This document shows positions 16,808 through 26,098 of a stretch of 64,000 bases of DNA, piece after piece. The DNA is from Streptomyces sp. WMMC500 (lineage in GTDB: Bacteria; Actinomycetota; Actinomycetes; Streptomycetales; Streptomycetaceae), in contig NZ_CP114905.1 in assembly GCF_027497195.1 (NCBI RefSeq), forward strand, positions 2,590,001 to 2,654,000, given 5' to 3'. A program made the translations under genes and the position numbers. How positions within the stretch are numbered: position 1 is the first letter of the stretch; every line of letters starts with the position of its first letter. Under the pieces are notes generated by a model. It made no database searches, had not been told where the DNA came from, and was given only the letters and a program-made list of their open reading frames with translations.

Positions 16808-18943
16808 ATGTCGTGGACGCGTAAGGTCCGAACGGCGCTCCTCCCGCTCGTCGCGCTGGGCGCGCTGCTGCTCACCACCGCCCCCGCCGCCGCCCACGAG
16901 GAGCGCCCCGTCGCGTTCCCCGACGGCTCTGGCAGCGTGCCGGAGTACCGGGACGAGGAGCCCGACCTGCTGGTCTGCAAGCCCGGCCGGGCCGGCTTCG
17001 AGGCGCGGATCGCCGACTTCCCCGCCGCCCTGCGCGCGCGCAACCTCCGGCTCTACGAGCGCTGCCGCGACCGCGGCTACGAGCATCTGCAGCAGGCCGT
17101 CGACGCCGTCGACGAGTCCGGTATGACCATCGCCGTGCTGCCCGGCGTCTACCTGGAGGAACCGAGCCGGCCCGGGCCCGGCGGGGCCTGCGCGCGGCTG
17201 AAGGCGCCGCGGTCCGACTTCGGGTACCAGATCCTGTCGTACGCGCAGCAGAAGCGCTGCCCGCACAACCAGAACCTGGTGGCGATCATGGGCAAGCGCA
17301 ACCTGCAGATCGAGGGCACCGGCGCCGACCGCGGCGACGTCGTCATCGACGGCCAGTACCGCAAGCTCAACGTCATCCGCGCGGACGCCGCCGACGGCGT
17401 CTACTTCCGCAACTTCACCGCCCAGCGCTCCACGTTCAACTCGCTGTACGTGCTGGCCGCCGACGGCTTCGTCATCGACGACGTGCTCACCCGCTGGAAC
17501 GACGAGTACGGCTTTCTGACCTTCGCCTCCGACCACGGCCTGTACCGCGACTGCGAGTCGTACGGCAACGGCGACTCCGGCATCTACCCGGGCAGCGCCT
17601 CCGACATCAACGAAGGCCGCGGCTACGACGTGCCCCGCTACGCCATCGAGATCACCGGCTGCCGCAGCCACCACAACATGGTCGGCTACTCCGGCACCGC
17701 CGGCGACTCCGTCTGGGTCCACGACAACGAGTTCGACCACAACATGGGCGGCGCCTCCATGGACAGCGCCTTCCCCGGCCACCCCGGGCTGCCGCAGAAC
17801 CACGCGAAGTTCGAGCGGAACCTGATCCACGACAACAACCAGAACTACTACCCGTACGTCGCCGACGGCACCTGCGCCAAGCCGCCCGCGGAACGCGGCT
17901 ACGAGCAGGGCGTGGTCTGCCCGCAGATATCCATGCCGCCCGGCACCGGCATCATCACCGCGGGCGGCAACTGGAACATCTACCGGGACAACTGGATCTA
18001 CGGGCACCAGCGCGCGGCGTTCTACCTCAACGCGGTCCCCGCGTTCATCCGCGGCGAGGGCGCGCTCGGCAAGCAACTCGACACCTCGCACCACAACCGC
18101 TACGCCGGCAACCACCTCGGCGTCGACCGGGCGGGCAACGAGCGGCCCAACAAGACGGACGTGTGGTGGGACGGGCAGGGCGAGGGCAACTGCTGGCAGG
18201 GGGACGCGGGGGCGAGCAACCCGCGCACGCTGCCGGAGTGCGGCGCGCGGCCGGGCGACGTCTCCGGCGGCTCGGACCGGATCATCGGCGAGCCGGTGAA
18301 GCTGGCGCAGTTGCTGGTCTGCGCGGAGTACGACGTGCAGGCGCGGAAGCTGCCCGCGGGGTGCGACTGGTACGGGGCGCGGGGCATCGAGCGGATCGAG
18401 GTGCAGATCGCGCTGGCCGTGGCGGTGGTGCTGGGGCTGGTCGGCGGGGTGCTGTGGTGGCGGCTGCTGCGGCGCGACGCGGTGGCCGCGGGCGCGGCGG
18501 TGGCGGGGGCGGCGGGGCTGGTGCTCGACGTGGTCGGGTCGGCCTCCTCGTACGCGCACACGTGGGTGCCGGTGATCGCGCTGGTGCTGACGGGCGCGTG
18601 GTGGACGGCGACCGGGCTGCGGCTGCGGGTCCGCCTCGGCGGCGGGCGGCCGGGGTTCACGGGCGTCACGGTGGCGATGGGCGTGCTGACGCTGCTGGAC
18701 GCCTTCGACAAGGCGGTGCTGCTGATCCCGTGGATCCCGCTGAGTCCGGCGTGGCTGCGGACGCTGCTGGGGCTGGTGTGGGTGGTCTGGGCGGTGATCG
18801 CGGTGGCCAGGCGCGCGCCCGCGGCCGACCCCGTGTCCGACCCGGCGGCGGATCCCGAGGGCGACCCGCCGCCGGACCCGGAGGCCGGAGCGCGGCCGGG
18901 CCGCCCCGCGGCCGGCCCGGCCCCGGAGGCCGGCCTCGCATGA
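16808..18943 (+). CDS. Secreted right-handed beta-helix protein with C-terminal membrane segments
   Basis: Protein of 711 residues. After a signal peptide (ALLLTTAPAAAH) comes a long parallel beta-helix domain (about 90-480) with runs such as RNFTAQRSTFNSLYVL, CRSHHNMVGYSG and VWVHDNEFDHNMGG, like NosD and pectate-lyase-type folds. The C-terminal part has four or five hydrophobic helices (about 535-660) and an Asp/Pro-rich tail. The domain would face outside, anchored by the helices. I see no pectate-lyase catalytic set. It is coupled by ATGA to a cupredoxin-like lipoprotein, and that gene to a membrane protein, suggesting a complex. The ATG at 16808 lacks a ribosome site; a TTG at 16790 is the alternative. 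Confidence 0.75.
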   Translation: MSWTRKVRTALLPLVALGALLLTTAPAAAHEERPVAFPDGSGSVPEYRDEEPDLLVCKPGRAGFEARIADFPAALRARNLRLYERCRDRGYEHLQQAVDAVDESGMTIAVLPGVYLEEPSRPGPGGACARLKAPRSDFGYQILSYAQQKRCPHNQNLVAIMGKRNLQIEGTGADRGDVVIDGQYRKLNVIRADAADGVYFRNFTAQRSTFNSLYVLAADGFVIDDVLTRWNDEYGFLTFASDHGLYRDCESYGNGDSGIYPGSASDINEGRGYDVPRYAIEITGCRSHHNMVGYSGTAGDSVWVHDNEFDHNMGGASMDSAFPGHPGLPQNHAKFERNLIHDNNQNYYPYVADGTCAKPPAERGYEQGVVCPQISMPPGTGIITAGGNWNIYRDNWIYGHQRAAFYLNAVPAFIRGEGALGKQLDTSHHNRYAGNHLGVDRAGNERPNKTDVWWDGQGEGNCWQGDAGASNPRTLPECGARPGDVSGGSDRIIGEPVKLAQLLVCAEYDVQARKLPAGCDWYGARGIERIEVQIALAVAVVLGLVGGVLWWRLLRRDAVAAGAAVAGAAGLVLDVVGSASSYAHTWVPVIALVLTGAWWTATGLRLRVRLGGGRPGFTGVTVAMGVLTLLDAFDKAVLLIPWIPLSPAWLRTLLGLVWVVWAVIAVARRAPAADPVSDPAADPEGDPPPDPEAGARPGRPAAGPAPEAGLA

Positions 18944-19407
18944 GCCGGCGCACTCCCGCCCCCGCGGTCTCGCCCGCCGCCCGTACCGGCGTCGCCGCCG
19001 CGGCGCTTCTGCTGGTCCTCGCCGGCGGCTGCTCCCGGGGCGACACCCACCACGAGCCCGGCACCGGCCACGAGGTCGCCACCGGATCCGTACCCCCCGC
19101 CACCGACGTCCCCGACCGCGGCGCCGACGGCTCGGACGCGGGCGCCGGCACCACCGTCGAGATCGCCGTACGGGACGGGCGGGTCAGCCCCGCGCCGGGA
19201 CGCGTCGAGGTGGGACCCGGCGAGCGCGTCACGCTCCGCGTCACCAGCGACACCGACGACGAACTCCACGTCCACGGCTACGACGAGACCGCGGTACTGC
19301 GCGCCGGCGAGCCCGCCGAACTGGCGTTCACCGCGGACCGCACCGGGATCTTCGACGTCGAGACGCACGGCTCCGGTCTCGTCCTCACCCAGCTCATGGT
19401 GCGCTGA
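18940..19407 (+). CDS. Cupredoxin-like lipoprotein
   Basis: Lipoprotein of 155 residues with lipobox LAGGC (Cys31) and a linker of about 40 residues. It ends in one cupredoxin-fold domain (about 72-155): VEVGPGERVTLRVTSDTDDE, HVHGYDET and FDVETHGSGLVLTQLMVR. Potential metal ligands are H110, H112, H143 and M153. The Cys required for a blue type-1 copper site is absent, so it may bind copper in another way or only share the fold. Start and stop overlap both neighbours (ATGA before, TGATG after), making strict co-expression and joint function with the beta-helix protein and the membrane protein likely. Confidence 0.78.
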   Translation: MSRRTPAPAVSPAARTGVAAAALLLVLAGGCSRGDTHHEPGTGHEVATGSVPPATDVPDRGADGSDAGAGTTVEIAVRDGRVSPAPGRVEVGPGERVTLRVTSDTDDELHVHGYDETAVLRAGEPAELAFTADRTGIFDVETHGSGLVLTQLMVR

Positions 19408-20690
19408 TGCCGCTCGCCCACGGCGTCGGCGGCACCCAGGACCTGCCGATACCCGCCTTCTACGCCTACGCCGGCGGCTTCGCCGCGCTACTCGTCTCCT
19501 TCCTCGCGCTCGGCCTCCTCTGGCCCCGGCCCCGCTACGCCGGCGCCACCGCCGGACGCCCCCTGCCCCGCGCCGTCCAGCGCCTCGCCGCCGCGCCCGC
19601 CCTGCGCCGCACCGCCGCGGGCGCCGGACTCGCCGCCGCCGCGTTCGTCGTCGGCCACCTGCTCCTCGGCCCCGACGACCCCGACCGCAACCCCGCGCCC
19701 GGCGCGGTCTACGTCCTCCTCTGGGTCGGCCTGGTCCCCGCCTCCCTCCTCCTCGGCCCCGTGTGGCGCCTGCTCAACCCCCTCCGCACGCTCCACGCCC
19801 TGGCCTGCCGCGCCCTGCGCCGCGACCCCGCGGCCGGCCGCCCGTTGCCCGGGTGGGTCGGCCAGCGGCCCGCCGCCGCCGGGCTGCTGGCGTTCACCTG
19901 GCTGGAGCTGGCCGCGCCAGAACCGGCCGCCACCGCCTCCCTGTCGGCCTTCCTCGCCGCGTACGCCGCCGTCCAGCTCACCGGCGCCGCGGTCCACGGC
20001 GACCGCTGGTTCGCGCGGTGCGACCCCTTCGAGGCGTACAGCGCGCTGCTCGCCCGGCTTGCGCCCGTCGGCCGCCGCCCCGCCGACGGCGTGCTCGTCG
20101 TGCGCTCCCCCCTCGCCGGCCTCGACGCCACCCCCGCCGTGCCGGGGCTGGTCGCCGTGCTGTGCGTCCTCGTCGGCTCCACCGCCTACGACGGCTTCTC
20201 CGCCGCCCCCTCCTGGATCGACACCCTGCAGACCTCCTCCCTCGGCCGCACCCCCACCGCCACGCTCGGACTGGTCACCGCCGTCGCCCTCGTCGCCGTC
20301 CTGTACGCGCTCTGCGCGGCGGCCGTACGCCTGGTCTCCGGCCGCCTCGCCCACCCGCTGGCCGCCTTCGCCCACTCCCTCCTGCCGATCGCGCTCGGCT
20401 ACCTCGTCGCCCACTACTTCACCCTCTTCGTCACCGAAGCCCCCCGTACCGTCTCCCAGGCGTGGGGCACTGACGACCCGCCCCCGGCCGAGCCCCCGCT
20501 CTCCCCCGGTGGCCTCGCCGCGCTCCAGGTCGCCGCCGTCGTCACCGGCCACGTCCTCGGTGTCGTCGCCGCCCACGACCGCGCCGTCCGCCTCTTCCCG
20601 CCCGCCCGCGCGGTCGCCGGCCAACTGCCGCTGCTCGCCCTGATGGTGTGCTACACGGTCGGCGGCCTGACCCTCCTGCTGGCCGCGTAG
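19407..20690 (+). CDS. Polytopic membrane protein of unknown function
   Basis: Integral membrane protein of 427 residues with about ten hydrophobic helices, from AFYAYAGGFAALLVSFLALG to LLALMVCYTVGGLTLLLAA. No family motif that I recognise. Conserved-looking polar features are HGDRWFARCDPFEAYS between helices and AHSLLPIALGYLVAHYFTLF, with His residues in or next to membrane segments that could bind a metal or carry protons. Its start overlaps the cupredoxin lipoprotein's stop by one base, so it is the third member of a tight operon. A role as a permease or membrane partner of that lipoprotein is an inference. Confidence 0.7.
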   Translation: MPLAHGVGGTQDLPIPAFYAYAGGFAALLVSFLALGLLWPRPRYAGATAGRPLPRAVQRLAAAPALRRTAAGAGLAAAAFVVGHLLLGPDDPDRNPAPGAVYVLLWVGLVPASLLLGPVWRLLNPLRTLHALACRALRRDPAAGRPLPGWVGQRPAAAGLLAFTWLELAAPEPAATASLSAFLAAYAAVQLTGAAVHGDRWFARCDPFEAYSALLARLAPVGRRPADGVLVVRSPLAGLDATPAVPGLVAVLCVLVGSTAYDGFSAAPSWIDTLQTSSLGRTPTATLGLVTAVALVAVLYALCAAAVRLVSGRLAHPLAAFAHSLLPIALGYLVAHYFTLFVTEAPRTVSQAWGTDDPPPAEPPLSPGGLAALQVAAVVTGHVLGVVAAHDRAVRLFPPARAVAGQLPLLALMVCYTVGGLTLLLAA

Positions 20691-20708
20691 CACCGGAGGT
20701 CCGGCACC

Positions 20709-21293
20709 ATGGACGACGTGAGCGCTCCCTCCCTCCGCCGCACCCCCGTCCAGCAGCGCAGCGCCGAGCGGCTGGCCCGGATCCTCGACGCCTGCGCCGA
20801 ACTCCTCGACGAGACCGGCTACGAGGACCTGACGACCAGCGCGGTCGCCGACCGGGCGGGCGTCCCCATCGGCTCGGTGTACCGCTTCTTCCCCAACAAA
20901 CGCGCCCTCGCCGACGCGCTGGCCGCGCGCAACCTCGACGACTTCACCGGCCGCGTCACCCGCCGGCTGGCCGCCGAGCCGGCGCGGGCCGGCTGGCGGC
21001 GCATCCTGGACTCGATGCTGGCGGAGTACGTCGCGATGATGCGCACGGTCCCGGGCTTCGCGCAGGTCGACTTCGAGGCCAACGACCCGGTGGCGGCCCG
21101 GCTGTGCGACATCCTGGCAGAGCGGCTGTCCCTGCCGGTGACGGCCTCGCTCCAGCGCTCCTGCCTGGTGGCGGTCGAGGCGGCCGACGCGCTGCTCCAA
21201 CTCGCCTTCCGCACCGACCCGGACGGGGACGCGGCGCTGCTGGCGGAGACGCGCACGCTGCTGCACGCCTATCTGTCCCGCTCGCTGGACTGA
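20709..21293 (+). CDS. TetR-family transcriptional regulator
   Basis: Regulator of 194 residues. The N-terminal helix-turn-helix (about 10-60) reads ERLARILDACAELLDETGYEDL, TSAVADRAGVPIGSVYRFFPNK, the standard TetR DNA-binding domain. The C-terminal ligand domain matches the TetR_C group with WRRILDSMLAEYVAMM. It starts at ATG 10 bases after GGAGG, only 18 bases behind the membrane-protein gene and on the same strand. It may belong to that operon and control it. No inverted-repeat operator is obvious immediately upstream. Ligand unknown. Confidence 0.85.
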   Translation: MDDVSAPSLRRTPVQQRSAERLARILDACAELLDETGYEDLTTSAVADRAGVPIGSVYRFFPNKRALADALAARNLDDFTGRVTRRLAAEPARAGWRRILDSMLAEYVAMMRTVPGFAQVDFEANDPVAARLCDILAERLSLPVTASLQRSCLVAVEAADALLQLAFRTDPDGDAALLAETRTLLHAYLSRSLD

Positions 21294-21341
21294 GCGGGCG
21301 GGGGCCCGGCGGCGCGGACCGGGGGAAGGCGCGGGTCGCGG

Positions 21342-22073
21342 TCAGCCGCCCAGGGCCGCCTTCACCTCCGCCCGGCGCCGCGGCCGGTCGTGGCTCTCCA
21401 CGTACCACTCGTACTCCTCGCCCACCAGGCTCCGCGCCAGCGCCAGGTCCGGCTCCGCCCCCTCCTCCCGCAGGTGGTACGGCGGCGGGTAGAAGCAGTC
21501 GCCCGTGAACAGGACGCCCTCCGACGGCACTCCGGCCACCGTCGAGTCCGCCGCGTGGCCGCCGCCGACGTGCCGCAGCTCCACCGTCACGCCGCCGAGC
21601 CGGATCACGTGCCGGTCGGTGAACGTCTCGTCGGGCGGCACGACGCGGAAGGCGTCCCAGCCGTCCTCCGCCATGGCGCGCGAGCGTGCGGCGTAGCTCG
21701 GGACCAGCCGGGGGTCACGGGCCATCTCGGCCCGTACGTACGCCTCCGACCACGGCTTCTCCGCCTCCGCGCGCAGCGCGTCCGCCGTCAGCTCGTGCGC
21801 GGTGACGGGCACGCCCCACTCGCCGGCGCCCCAGACGTGGTCCCAGTGGTGGTGGGTGTACACGACGCCCCGCGCCCGCGGCAGGCCCGCGCCGCCGAGG
21901 GCGCCCGCGATCCGGCGGGCCAGCGCCGGGCTGTGGCCGGCGTCGACGAGCAGGCAGCCGTCGTCGCCGGCGATCACGCCGACGGCCGCCTGCACCCGGT
22001 CCGGATCGGGGTGGTGCGGCCACAGCCACACCCGCTCCGTGATCCGGATCAGCCCCGGCACCGCCTCCGCCAT
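21342..22073 (-). CDS. MBL-fold metallo-hydrolase
   Basis: Metallo-beta-lactamase-fold protein of 243 residues. The metal motif is THHHWDHVWG (HxHxDH), with later ligands in the GGGHAADSTV and FTGDCFYP segments. These are the expected His and bridging Asp of a dinuclear zinc site. The N-terminus starts the fold directly (VPGLIRITERVWLW), with no signal peptide. Typical roles are hydrolysis of esters, thioesters or lactones; nothing nearby identifies the substrate. It converges with the TetR gene and starts about 115 bases after the wall-polymer locus ends. Confidence 0.82.
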   Translation of the reverse strand: MAEAVPGLIRITERVWLWPHHPDPDRVQAAVGVIAGDDGCLLVDAGHSPALARRIAGALGGAGLPRARGVVYTHHHWDHVWGAGEWGVPVTAHELTADALRAEAEKPWSEAYVRAEMARDPRLVPSYAARSRAMAEDGWDAFRVVPPDETFTDRHVIRLGGVTVELRHVGGGHAADSTVAGVPSEGVLFTGDCFYPPPYHLREEGAEPDLALARSLVGEEYEWYVESHDRPRRRAEVKAALGG

Positions 22074-22187
22074 GTCGCCGCCTCCCTCTCCCCCGGCCGC
22101 CCGGTCACCGGGCCCTCGCCCCTCGGCCGCTCGGCCGACGAGCCCGGACCCGGACTATATGCCGGGTCCGGCCCGGTCGCCCCGGCG

Positions 22188-23276
22188 CTACGGAGACTCG
22201 GCCGCGGCCAGCAGCGCCCCCGTCACCGCCGCGTACGCCGCGGCCACCGGCAGGCGCGGCACGGCCCCGGCGGCAGGATCCGCCTCCGCAGCCGGATCCG
22301 GATCCGGATCCCCCGGGGAGTCCGCCGCCGGCACCAGCGCGTCCAGGTCCCCCACCACCCGGACGCCCGACTTCCTGATCCCCGCGACCATCTCCGCGCC
22401 GACCTCCGCCGCCGCCCGCCGCGCCCACGCCGGGGTGGTGATCCGCCCCGCGTCGCCCGCAGGCACGTGCGCCCCGCGCAGCCGGCGCACCAGTTCCTCG
22501 CGCACCAGCTTACGTTCCGGCGCCGGGCGTTCTGCCCTGGCCAGCTCCTTGTTCACCAGCCGCAGCACCTCCACCTCGCCGGCGGTCAGCGACCGGTTGG
22601 CGAACCCGTCCCGCTCCGGCTCCAGCACCCCGTCCGGCAGCCCCAGCAGCCCCTCGAAGGCGCGCAGGTGCGCCAGCGGATCGGCCTGGTCGACGACGAC
22701 CACCGTGAGGTTGCCCGCACCGGCGGCCTCCGCCCAGCGCGCCACCAGCTCGTCGTGCCGGTGCCGCCGCCAGAACGACGGCGTCGGCTTCCGGTAGGGC
22801 GGCCTGCGCAGCATGCCGTCGAGCCACGTGTCGTACGCGTGGTGGTGACCGGACTTGATGTACTCCTGCCACTGCGACGGCAGGATCTTCACCAGCGGTC
22901 GCAGCGTGACGACGACGTGCACCCGGTCCCCGCCGAGCCCGTCGACCACCGCACGCGCCGCGCCGGCGTCCGCGTTGGCGAAGCGCTCGCTGCTGACGAC
23001 GACCCGGCGCCGCCGCCCCGCGCCGGCGACCTCCGCGCACAGCTTCTCCCAGTGCGCCATGCTCGGCGCCTCCAGGCTGTTCACGGGCGTGCCGCCGGCG
23101 ATGGCGGCGGCCGCGTGCGCGGGCTGCCGGGAGGCGCCGGCGTACCGCACGCCGTGCGCGGCCAGCGCGCGCCGGCCGTGGTGGAACGCCCCCTGCAGCG
23201 TCGTGGTGCCGGTCTTGTGCGGCCCGATGTGCACCAGCCGGGTACCCGGCGGGAGCGCGCCCTGCCGCGGCGGCAT
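22188..23276 (-). CDS. PAPS-dependent sulfotransferase-like protein (copy 1)
   Basis: Protein of 362 residues. The N-terminal phosphate-binding loop RLVHIGPHKTGTTTLQGAFH (about 13-32) is the PAPS motif of carbohydrate sulfotransferases. The 3'-phosphate segment is VVVSSERFAN, and TLRPLVKILPSQWQEY and PTPSFWRRHRHDELVARW follow. The catalytic domain is followed by a low-complexity Pro/Asp/Ala tail (about 300-362). It would transfer sulfate to a sugar or polyol hydroxyl in the cytoplasm. It is the last gene of the wall-polymer locus; its ATG overlaps the stop of the pyruvyl-transferase gene by one base. It is paralogous to the gene at 26099-27388. The acceptor is unknown. Confidence 0.78.
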   Translation of the reverse strand: MPPRQGALPPGTRLVHIGPHKTGTTTLQGAFHHGRRALAAHGVRYAGASRQPAHAAAAIAGGTPVNSLEAPSMAHWEKLCAEVAGAGRRRRVVVSSERFANADAGAARAVVDGLGGDRVHVVVTLRPLVKILPSQWQEYIKSGHHHAYDTWLDGMLRRPPYRKPTPSFWRRHRHDELVARWAEAAGAGNLTVVVVDQADPLAHLRAFEGLLGLPDGVLEPERDGFANRSLTAGEVEVLRLVNKELARAERPAPERKLVREELVRRLRGAHVPAGDAGRITTPAWARRAAAEVGAEMVAGIRKSGVRVVGDLDALVPAADSPGDPDPDPAAEADPAAGAVPRLPVAAAYAAVTGALLAAAESP

Positions 23277-24709
23277 CAGCCCCGCCCGCCCCGGCCCCTG
23301 AGGACCCCGCCGAGCCGGGCCATCGGCCGCTTGTCCACGGCGGCGACGCGCCGCTCCAGCGCGGCGAGTTGCTTCTCCAGCCGCTCGACCTGCGCGGTCA
23401 GCTCCTCGTTGCGCTCCTTCAGCTCTGTGTCCCGGCGCACCGCGGCGTCCAGCCGCTTGCGGGCGATCTCGGCGCGCTCGTGCAGCCAGGCGAAGCGGTA
23501 GCCGTACGCGCCGTCGTCGGAGCCGTCCCACATCCGGATCGAGGGCGGCAGGTCGAGGCCGGCCATGCGCTCTTCGAAGGCGGCGCCGCGGTCGCCGTGG
23601 GTGTAGGTGTTCTTGAGGTCGTTGCGGTCGAGGAAGCGCGCGAAGCGGTCCCAGCGCTCCTGGTGGCCGGCGTGCAGCCCGCCGAAGTCGGCCTTCTGGT
23701 ACAGCTCCGCCGGATCGACGTCGGCCGGCATGCCGGCCAGCATCTCGTGCGGGATGCCGAAGTAGCGGCAGAGTTCGAGGGTGCGCGAGTCGTGGCAGAG
23801 CACCAGGGCGGGGGTGCCGGCGAGCAGCGCGGCGATGTTGCCGTGGATGCGGGTGCCGAAGGCGAAGTCGTACTCGCGCAGCTCGGCCATCCAGCCGTAC
23901 GGGTCGGTGGGCACCCGGGTCTTGTCGTCGCGCAGCAGGCCGTGCGCGGCGGCGGTCGGCAGCTCGGGGGTCAGCCCCTTCTCGGCGGAGGTGTCGCCCC
24001 AGAGCAGTAGTTCGGCGTCGGTGAGGTTCTGCGCGTAGTACGCGAGGTCGTCGAAGCGCTCGTACGCGCGCTGCGCGATGGCCGCGATGGGGCCGACGCG
24101 GGCGGCGTCCGGCGAGACGTTGAGCGCGATACGGGAGGCGTCGGTGATGCCGGCGTCGGTCTTGCGGATCTCCGGGAAGGTGTCGCCGTAGAGGAACATC
24201 GACGGGCAGCCGATGATGTCGACGTCCTTGAAGCCGAGCCCGTTGAGGTAGCCGGCGGTCAGTTCGCCGCGTACGCCCACCGACGCGGACCGCTTGAGCA
24301 CCGCCTTCATGAACCGCTTGACCGACGGGTCGATCGCCTGCAGCCGCTCGGTGTCGTAGTCCGCGCCGACCTGGGCGCCGACGCCGATGACGACGACGGG
24401 GATGGTCAGTTGCTCGATCAGCTTGGTGAGCCGGTTCAGCGACGCCTCGAACGACGGGCGGAAGGCGTTGGCGAGCGGGACGACGAAGACGTCGTACTGC
24501 TCGTTTATCTGGGCCGCGCGCTCGGCGGAGTAGTCCGTCTTGATGCCGTTGGAGGTGATGTCGGTGCCGGGAGCCAGGAGCAGCTTGTGGGCGGCGTCAC
24601 TGAACAGCAGGTTCCCGGAGTTGGTGCCGATGAGGTCCTGCTGCACGACCTCGGTCCGCGTCGCGACGTGGAAAGGGCTCTTGCCGGAGCGGATGAGGAT
24701 GTTCTTCAT
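23276..24709 (-). CDS. Polysaccharide pyruvyl transferase-family protein
   Basis: Enzyme of 477 residues, CsaB/PssM-like. MKNILIRSGKSPFHVATR opens the first Rossmann half. VVVIGVGAQVGADYD, then VGVRGELTAGYLNGLGFKDVDIIGCPSMFL, and REYDFAFGTRIHGNIAALLAG are the conserved blocks, including the FGxRxHG motif of the family. The family transfers pyruvate from phosphoenolpyruvate to form a ketal on a sugar of a surface polymer. The C-terminal ~75 residues are a charged coiled coil (RNEELTAQVERLEKQLAALE) not needed for catalysis and perhaps used for complex formation. Coupled by TGATG to the sulfotransferase downstream. Ketal pyruvylation of the polymer is inferred. Confidence 0.82.
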   Translation of the reverse strand: MKNILIRSGKSPFHVATRTEVVQQDLIGTNSGNLLFSDAAHKLLLAPGTDITSNGIKTDYSAERAAQINEQYDVFVVPLANAFRPSFEASLNRLTKLIEQLTIPVVVIGVGAQVGADYDTERLQAIDPSVKRFMKAVLKRSASVGVRGELTAGYLNGLGFKDVDIIGCPSMFLYGDTFPEIRKTDAGITDASRIALNVSPDAARVGPIAAIAQRAYERFDDLAYYAQNLTDAELLLWGDTSAEKGLTPELPTAAAHGLLRDDKTRVPTDPYGWMAELREYDFAFGTRIHGNIAALLAGTPALVLCHDSRTLELCRYFGIPHEMLAGMPADVDPAELYQKADFGGLHAGHQERWDRFARFLDRNDLKNTYTHGDRGAAFEERMAGLDLPPSIRMWDGSDDGAYGYRFAWLHERAEIARKRLDAAVRRDTELKERNEELTAQVERLEKQLAALERRVAAVDKRPMARLGGVLRGRGGRG

Positions 24710-24739
24710 GGTGGGGGCGTTTCCTGTCGTCTGGGTGCT

Positions 24740-26080
24740 TCAGAGTGCGGGACGGCCGACGGCGCGGAACGTCCAGCCCGCGGCGCGCCAGGGCGCCGGG
24801 TCGAGCGTGTTCCGGCCGTCGATGAGGTGCGCGGTGGCGGCGGCCCGGGCGAGCCGGTGCGGGTCGAGGGTGTGGAACTCGCTCCATTCGGTGAGGTGCA
24901 GCACGACGTCGGCGCCGCGGACCGCGTCCTCGGCGGAGTCCGCGTAGCGCAGCGTGGGGAACTCCCGGCGGGCGTTGTCGGCGCCCTTGGGGTCGTAGAC
25001 GGTGACCTGGCCGCCCTGGAGGTGGATCTGCCCGGCGACGTTCAGGGCCGGGGAGTCGCGTACGTCGTCGGAGTCGGGCTTGAACGTCGCGCCCAGGACG
25101 GCGATCCGGCGGCCCAGGAACGAGCCGTCGCAGGCGTCGCGGGCGAGTTCGACCATGTGCGCGCGGCGGCGCATGTTGATCGAGTCGACCTCGCGGAGGA
25201 ACGTCAGCGCCTGGTCGACGCCGAGTTCGCCGGCGCGGGCCATGAACGCGCGGATGTCCTTGGGCAGGCAGCCGCCGCCGAAGCCGATACCCGCGCGCAG
25301 GAACTTCCGGCCGATCCGCTCGTCGTAGCCTATGGCTTCCGCCAGCTTGACGACGTCACCGCCCGCCGCCTCGCAGATCTCGGCCATGGCGTTGATGAAC
25401 GAGATCTTCGTGGCGAGGAAGGCGTTGGCCGAGGTCTTCACCAGCTCGGCGGTCGGGTAGTCCGCGACCACGAACGGCGTGCCGGCGCCGACCGGGCCCG
25501 CGTACACCTCCCGCAGCAGTTCCTCGGCGCGCTCGCCGGCCACGCCGACGACGATGCGGTCCGGGCGCAGGGTGTCCTCGACGGCGAAGCCCTCGCGCAG
25601 GAACTCCGGGTTCCAGGCCAGCTCCGCCTGCTCCCCGACGGGTGCCAGCTCGGCCAGCCGGCGCGCCAGCCGGGCCGCGGAGCCCACCGGCACCGTCGAC
25701 TTGCCGACCACCAGGCAGGGGCGGTCGAGGCGCGGCGCGAGGGTGTCGATCGCAGCGTCGACGAAGCTCATGTCGCAGCCGTACTCGCCGTGCTTCTGCG
25801 GCGTGTTCACGCAGACGAAGTGCACGTCGCCGAACGCGGCCAGCTCGTCCCAGTCCGTGGTGAAGCGCAGCCGCCCCGACGCGCCCTCGACCCCGGCGAC
25901 GTGCTTGCGCAGCAGGTCCTCCAGGCCCGGCTCGTACATCGGCACCCTGCCCGCCGACAGCAGCTCGACCTTCTCCTTCACCACGTCCAGGCCGAGCACC
26001 TCGAAGCCCAGCTCCGCCATGGCGGCGGCGTGCGTGGCACCGAGGTAGCCGGTGCCGATCACAGTGATTCTCAACGACAT
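24740..26080 (-). CDS. UDP-glucose 6-dehydrogenase family
   Basis: Enzyme of 446 residues oxidising UDP-hexose to UDP-hexuronate with 2 NAD+. N-terminal NAD fold ITVIGTGYLGATHAAAMAELG; central domain with K215 in ELVKTSANAF; catalytic nucleophile C271 in GIGFGGGCLPKD; C-terminal domain with GATFKPDSDDVRDSPALNVA. All hallmark residues are present, so it should be active. UDP-glucose to UDP-glucuronate is the default; UDP-ManNAc or UDP-GlcNAc dehydrogenases share the fold. Within the wall-polymer locus it would supply an acidic sugar that could be the site of pyruvylation or sulfation. ATG start, 18 bases after the sulfotransferase stop. Confidence 0.9.
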   Translation of the reverse strand: MSLRITVIGTGYLGATHAAAMAELGFEVLGLDVVKEKVELLSAGRVPMYEPGLEDLLRKHVAGVEGASGRLRFTTDWDELAAFGDVHFVCVNTPQKHGEYGCDMSFVDAAIDTLAPRLDRPCLVVGKSTVPVGSAARLARRLAELAPVGEQAELAWNPEFLREGFAVEDTLRPDRIVVGVAGERAEELLREVYAGPVGAGTPFVVADYPTAELVKTSANAFLATKISFINAMAEICEAAGGDVVKLAEAIGYDERIGRKFLRAGIGFGGGCLPKDIRAFMARAGELGVDQALTFLREVDSINMRRRAHMVELARDACDGSFLGRRIAVLGATFKPDSDDVRDSPALNVAGQIHLQGGQVTVYDPKGADNARREFPTLRYADSAEDAVRGADVVLHLTEWSEFHTLDPHRLARAAATAHLIDGRNTLDPAPWRAAGWTFRAVGRPAL

Positions 26081-26098
26081 CCGTGCAGGTCCTTCTGG

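Noticed and set aside
19488..21266. 592-residue open frame antisense to the membrane-protein and TetR genes
   Set aside because: Gly/Arg/Glu low-complexity translation with no fold, lying over two genes with convincing motifs.
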